This document shows, in pieces, positions 6,017-8,490 of a stretch of DNA of 8,490 nucleotides (positions within the stretch are counted from its first letter, which is position 1; the number at the start of each line of letters is the position of its first letter). The position numbers and the translations under genes were made by a program. Under the pieces are notes generated by a model, which did not search any database, was not told the origin of the DNA, and was given only the letters and a program-made list of their open reading frames with translations. Origin of the DNA: Spirochaetaceae bacterium UBA1306 (GTDB lineage Bacteria; Spirochaetota; Spirochaetia; Treponematales; Rectinemataceae). The stretch covers positions 1 to 8,490 of the forward strand of contig DBTW01000191.1 of the NCBI GenBank assembly GCA_002307245.1, written 5' to 3'.

Positions 6017-6824
6017 CGCGTCCTTCCTTCTCGGCCACCTTCGCGGCCCCGAAGAACACGGCGAAGGCAGGTATCAGCGCATAACGCGTCAGGTCCACGG
6101 CCAAGGATGCGATCCTCTGCCCGCGCGCGGACACTCTGGCCCCGTCGAAGGAGAACAGCCCGCGCACGATCGAGAAGCTGCCGTCGACGGAGATGCGCCC
6201 CGGCTCCCGGCCGAAGAATCCCTGGGCCCAGAGGCCCAGGCTCCCCAGGACCAGGACGACGAGGCAATACGCGATGAAGAGGCCCACGGTCTTGACCAAG
6301 GCGGCCTTGCGGAAGCATGTGGAGCCCGCGAGGATGACCGAGACGGCTATCGCGTAATCGGCCCAGGCCCTGAGATCGCCCAGCCCGATCGGGAGCCAGA
6401 CCGCGGCGCCCCGGCCCCCGACCGCGGACGCGACGAGGGCGAGGAGGGCCGAGAGGGCTACGCCCAGGGCCGAGGCTGCGAGGGGGAAGACGACGGCGAG
6501 GTCGAGGAGGCCCGCCGCGTACTTCTCGGCGCCGGTGGCGGGGAGGAGTATCCAGTCCGTCCCTGCCTTCCCGTCGTGCATGCCCTTGAAGGCCCCGCCG
6601 GCGAGGAGGAGGCCGCCCAGGCAGACGCCGATCTCCCAGGGGCTCGTCCTCCCGGGCTGGGCGTTGAAGACCGCGCTCCTGGCCAGGAGCAGGGTGATGA
6701 GGTTGATGGCGACCGCGATGGCGGCGCCGATGCCGACGATGGTCGCCTCGTCCAGGACGCGGTTGCGCAGGAGCAGGCCGAGGCGCTCGAAACTGAATGG
6801 CTTATCCAGGCTTTGCGCTTTCAT
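6003..6824 (-). CDS. ABC transporter permease, six predicted membrane helices
   Basis: This 273-residue membrane protein has hydrophobic segments at about 28-48, 64-80, 104-135, 153-170, 175-200 and 243-263. The segment WILLPATGAEKY (91-102) between helices 2 and 3 matches a motif (LLPAS..EK) found in ABC-2-like permeases encoded next to YtrA-type regulators. It should form the membrane channel for the adjacent ATPase, probably as a homodimer since no second permease gene is present. The start is well supported: ATG at 6824-6822 overlaps the ATPase stop as ATGA, with GGGAGG 8 nt upstream (6833-6838). The 3' end overlaps the GntR gene by 14 nt. No solute-binding protein is nearby and the partners resemble Ytr/Bcr-type systems, so export or envelope-stress defence is more likely than import. 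The substrate cannot be told from the sequence. Confidence 0.85.
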   Translation of the reverse strand: MKAQSLDKPFSFERLGLLLRNRVLDEATIVGIGAAIAVAINLITLLLARSAVFNAQPGRTSPWEIGVCLGGLLLAGGAFKGMHDGKAGTDWILLPATGAEKYAAGLLDLAVVFPLAASALGVALSALLALVASAVGGRGAAVWLPIGLGDLRAWADYAIAVSVILAGSTCFRKAALVKTVGLFIAYCLVVLVLGSLGLWAQGFFGREPGRISVDGSFSIVRGLFSFDGARVSARGQRIASLAVDLTRYALIPAFAVFFGAAKVAEKEGRDEVQ

Positions 6825-7711
6825 GCGAAGAACCTCCCGTCGGTGGAGTAGGGGACCAGGCGCTCGCCGGCGACCGCCTTCGCGAGGCGGGTCGGGTCGG
6901 CCAGGGCGGCGTTGAACAGGAGCTCGATGTCCGCGGGGACCGCGTTCCGGGCCGCCTCGCTCCCCGCCTCGCCGCGGGCCACCAGGGCGTTCCAGCCCAA
7001 GGCGTCCCGCTCGGCGTGCACGACCTCCAGGCCGGAGAGCTCCGTGGCGCGGGCGCTCGCCAGCCGCGAGGCGATCGTCTCCGAGTCGAGCTCGAAGGCG
7101 AGCTCGCCCTTGTCGAGGATGAGGATGGGGTCGATGAGGCTCTCGAGGTCGCGGACCTGGTGGGTCGAGACGAGGAGAATGCGCTCGCCGCCGATCGACG
7201 AGGCTAGGACCTTCCGGAACTGCATCTTCGAGGGAATGTCGAGGCCGTTTGTCGGCTCGTCGAGGAGTATGACCCGCGCCCCGCTCGCGAGGGCGGAGGC
7301 GAGGGCGAACTTCTTTCGCTGGCCGTAGGAGAGCTTGGTCAGGACCTTCTCCTCCTCGATCCCGAGCTCCCTGCGGAGCTCGGCGAAGCGAGGGTAATCG
7401 AAGGCTGGACGGAAGGCGGCGTATCGCTCGAGGTAGGATTTGGGCGCCATCGCGGGAAGCCAGGGATCCTCGGGCACGAAGGCCGTGTCCGCGAGGAGGG
7501 CCGCCTCCCGCCGGGCGGGGTCGCGGCCGTTCGATTCTATCGCGCCAATTTTGGGCAGAAGCGCCCCGGCGATCAGCTTGAGCAGGCTCGTTTTCCCGGC
7601 CCCGTTCAGGCCGAGCAGGCCGTAGGCCCTGCCTCCCTCGAGGCTTAAGGTCAGGCCCCTGAAGAGCGGGGTCTTGCCATAGCCGAAGGATAGGGATTCG
7701 ATCCTAATCAT
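6821..7711 (-). CDS. ABC transporter ATP-binding protein (YtrB-like)
   Basis: A complete nucleotide-binding subunit of 296 residues. Motifs in order are Walker A GLNGAGKT (34-41), a Q-loop region in which E81 (FVPED) takes the place of the usual glutamine, the signature LSYGQ (127-131), Walker B VILLDEP (147-153) with catalytic E152, the D-loop GLD (156-158) and switch histidine H184 in STHQ. The shortened signature and a tail of about 95 residues after the ATPase core fit the YtrB-type subunits of GntR-linked transporters. It powers the permease encoded immediately downstream, with which it overlaps by 4 nt. The start at 7711 follows GGAGGA (7715-7720) at 3 nt and gives the common opening MIRIESLSFGYG. 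It is the first gene of the operon, directly behind the promoter and operator. The substrate is unknown; an efflux or defence role is inference from the family. Confidence 0.93.
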   Translation of the reverse strand: MIRIESLSFGYGKTPLFRGLTLSLEGGRAYGLLGLNGAGKTSLLKLIAGALLPKIGAIESNGRDPARREAALLADTAFVPEDPWLPAMAPKSYLERYAAFRPAFDYPRFAELRRELGIEEEKVLTKLSYGQRKKFALASALASGARVILLDEPTNGLDIPSKMQFRKVLASSIGGERILLVSTHQVRDLESLIDPILILDKGELAFELDSETIASRLASARATELSGLEVVHAERDALGWNALVARGEAGSEAARNAVPADIELLFNAALADPTRLAKAVAGERLVPYSTDGRFFA

Positions 7712-7721
7712 TGTTCCTCCT

Positions 7722-7751
7722 GTGTATTAGAACTCTAATACACTAATAAAC
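7722..7751 (-). promoter_or_regulatory. Perfect 9-4-9 inverted repeat with a third half-site: likely GntR operator
   Basis: GTGTATTAG (7722-7730) and CTAATACAC (7735-7743) are perfect inverted repeats around AACT. A third near-identical half, CTAATAAAC (7743-7751, one mismatch), follows directly at an 8-bp offset. The palindrome begins 10 nt upstream of the ATPase start codon and overlaps the probable -10 and transcription start. Size and placement fit an operator for the YtrA-type regulator in the same operon. Confidence 0.7.
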
Positions 7752-7768
7752 AATGACAGTAATGTCAA
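7740..7768 (-). promoter_or_regulatory. Promoter of the ABC/GntR operon
   Basis: On the minus strand a perfect sigma-70 -35 box TTGACA lies at 7768-7763. A 17-nt spacer puts the -10 at 7745-7740 (TAGTGT), which matches the consensus poorly; nearby TATTAG hexamers at other spacings are alternatives. The -10 overlaps the operator. A small TGACA/TGTCA inverted repeat (7754-7767) overlaps the -35. Confidence 0.55.
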
Positions 7769-7986
7769 GGCAAGAGAAGTGTTATGAATCTTTTAGGTAA
7801 GAAGCTAGTATTTATATATAGGTAAAATAATAAGTCCTAGTGAGTAAGTTTTTCTTACCCTTTTTTCCGTATTTGTTGATATCCAAAGAGGATCCATGAT
7901 TTAAACCAATAAGCTTCGTAACACTAACCGGGGCCTCGCTGTCGCGAAGCCCCGCTGGCCGAGAGGAATTGATTGCAGTGCGCGTG
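7769..7986. other. AT-rich non-coding stretch between the aspS terminator and the ABC promoter
   Basis: Apart from a GC-rich right end, this stretch is AT-rich and unlike the coding DNA. It holds direct repeats of TAGGTAA (7794-7800, 7819-7825), an inverted pair GGTAAGAA (7796-7803) and TTCTTACC (7852-7859), and a weak hairpin GTAAG-TTTTT-CTTAC followed by C and T runs on the plus strand. Short frames on both strands lack ribosome-binding sites and were not accepted. It may hold a small RNA or be an old remnant; nothing in it is proven. Confidence 0.4.
7929..7954. other. Strong GC-rich hairpin (10 of 11 pairs)
   Basis: CGGGGCCTCGC (7929-7939) pairs with GCGAAGCCCCG (7944-7954) with one C-A mismatch around the loop TGTC. 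No T-run follows on either strand, so it is not a standard terminator. GCTTCG (7913-7918) could pair instead with CGAAGC (7945-7950) in the right arm, giving a mutually exclusive fold. The function is unknown. Confidence 0.5.
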
Positions 7987-8013
7987 AAAAACGCCCAACG
8001 GCCTAAGTCGGGC
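7987..8013 (-). terminator. Intrinsic terminator of aspS
   Basis: Directly after the aspS stop, on the minus strand, GCCCGAC (8013-8007) pairs with GTTGGGC (7999-7993) with one G-U wobble and a 7-nt loop. It is followed by G and five T (7991-7987). This is a standard rho-independent terminator. Confidence 0.85.
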
Positions 8014-8490
8014 TTACTGCTCATCCGCCTTTTTTACGATAGCTATGTGCAGCTCGTCGATCTGTTTCTGGTCGACCTCGTTGGGGCAGTCATCCATTGG
8101 GGAACAGGCGAAGCTGTTCTTCGGGAAGGCGATAACTTCCTTGATCGAGGTCTCGCCGGCCATGAGCATCACGAGGCGATCGAGCCCCGGGGCTATGCCG
8201 CCGTGGGGCGGGGCGCCGTACTTGAAGGCCTCGGTGAGGAAGCCGAAGCGCTTCGTGCCCTCCTCCTCCGAAAAGCCCACGATCTGGAAGATGCGCTTTT
8301 GCAGGACGGGATCGTGGATGCGGATGGAGCCAGAGGCGAGCTCGAAGCCGTTCAGGACGAGGTCGTAGAGGTCGCCCTTGACCGAGCCCGGATCGGACTC
8401 GAGGCTAGGGTGGTACTTCTCCTGGGGCATCGTGAACATGTGGTGGGCCGTGTCCCACTTCTGCTCTTCCTCGTTGTACTCGAACATCGG
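8014..8490 (-). CDS. aspS: Aspartyl-tRNA synthetase, C-terminal part
   Basis: The frame is open from the right edge of the window and ends at TAA 8016-8014, so the last 158 residues are visible and the start lies outside. It is the C-terminal catalytic part of a class II bacterial-type AspRS, which charges tRNA with aspartate in the cytoplasm. Landmarks are HHMFTMPQ (visible residues 16-23), YDLVLNGFELASGSIRIHD (42-60), FGFLTEAFKYGAPPHGGIA (82-100) and class II motif 3, GLDR, with the ATP-binding arginine at visible residue 105, then EVIAFPKN (118-125). The tail (CPNEVDQKQIDELHI) and the HHMFTMPQEKY variant resemble spirochaetal enzymes as I remember them. The reading frame is intact and ends in an intrinsic terminator, so the gene is transcribed separately from the ABC operon. 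Confidence 0.96.
   Translation of the reverse strand, partial: PMFEYNEEEQKWDTAHHMFTMPQEKYHPSLESDPGSVKGDLYDLVLNGFELASGSIRIHDPVLQKRIFQIVGFSEEEGTKRFGFLTEAFKYGAPPHGGIAPGLDRLVMLMAGETSIKEVIAFPKNSFACSPMDDCPNEVDQKQIDELHIAIVKKADEQ

Noticed and set aside
5814..6851. 345-codon plus-strand open frame antisense to the GntR and permease genes
   Set aside because: It is highly acidic and Gly/Pro-rich with no motif, and the opposite strand encodes two clear proteins with good ribosome-binding sites.
7954..8006. tRNA-like text (TGGCCGAGAGG followed by an anticodon-stem-like GCGTGAAAAACGC) on the plus strand
   Set aside because: No T-arm or matching acceptor stem follows, and the sequence overlaps the aspS terminator, so the likeness to a tRNA-Ser/Leu start is probably chance.
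7812..8024. 70-codon minus-strand frame across the aspS end
   Set aside because: It starts inside aspS in another frame, runs through the aspS terminator and into AT-rich DNA, and has no ribosome-binding site or motif.
1..8490. Apparent over-use of GGCTA/TAGCC and of ATA-GCC codon pairs
   Set aside because: A rough estimate from base composition gives about the number seen by eye, and counter-examples (ATC-GCC) occur, so no special motif is supported.

Overview
The window looks like a chromosomal segment from a GC-rich spirochaete. The aspartyl-tRNA synthetase C-terminus, the FliL-like protein (FliL belongs to the flagellar machinery) and the GAF protein all read most like spirochaetal homologues as I remember them. 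No 16S rRNA or other taxonomic marker is present, so this is an inference. Coding DNA is strongly GC-rich, while two intergenic regions (about 4180-4260 and 7715-7930) are clearly AT-rich. I see no IS element, phage gene, CRISPR array, tRNA or rRNA.

Layout. Positions 1-375 (+) hold the 3' part of a GAF-domain protein related to free-methionine-R-sulfoxide reductase. It converges, 27 nt apart, on a minus-strand group read in the order tnaA (tryptophanase, 4121-2727), a YafY-type HTH/WYL regulator (2668-1703) and an M28 metallopeptidase (1617-403). tnaA and a plus-strand pair diverge from a shared 165-nt AT-rich region that contains a perfect dyad. The plus-strand pair is a FliL-like single-pass membrane protein (4287-4784) followed by an exported or lipoprotein-like protein of unknown function (4841-5482).

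A compact minus-strand ABC operon follows. Its order is ATPase (7711-6821), six-helix permease (6824-6003), YtrA-type GntR repressor (6016-5636) and a 29-residue membrane microprotein (5632-5543). Starts and stops overlap or nearly touch throughout. The promoter carries a perfect 9-4-9 inverted repeat plus a third half-site, placed where the GntR protein could repress its own operon. At the right edge is the 3' part of aspS (minus strand), ending in a clear intrinsic terminator, then about 240 nt of AT-rich non-coding DNA containing a strong GC hairpin.

The most interesting part is the GntR/ABC operon. It has a complex operator and an unlisted transmembrane microprotein that lies in the same reading frame as the GntR gene, separated from it by one amber stop plus one codon.
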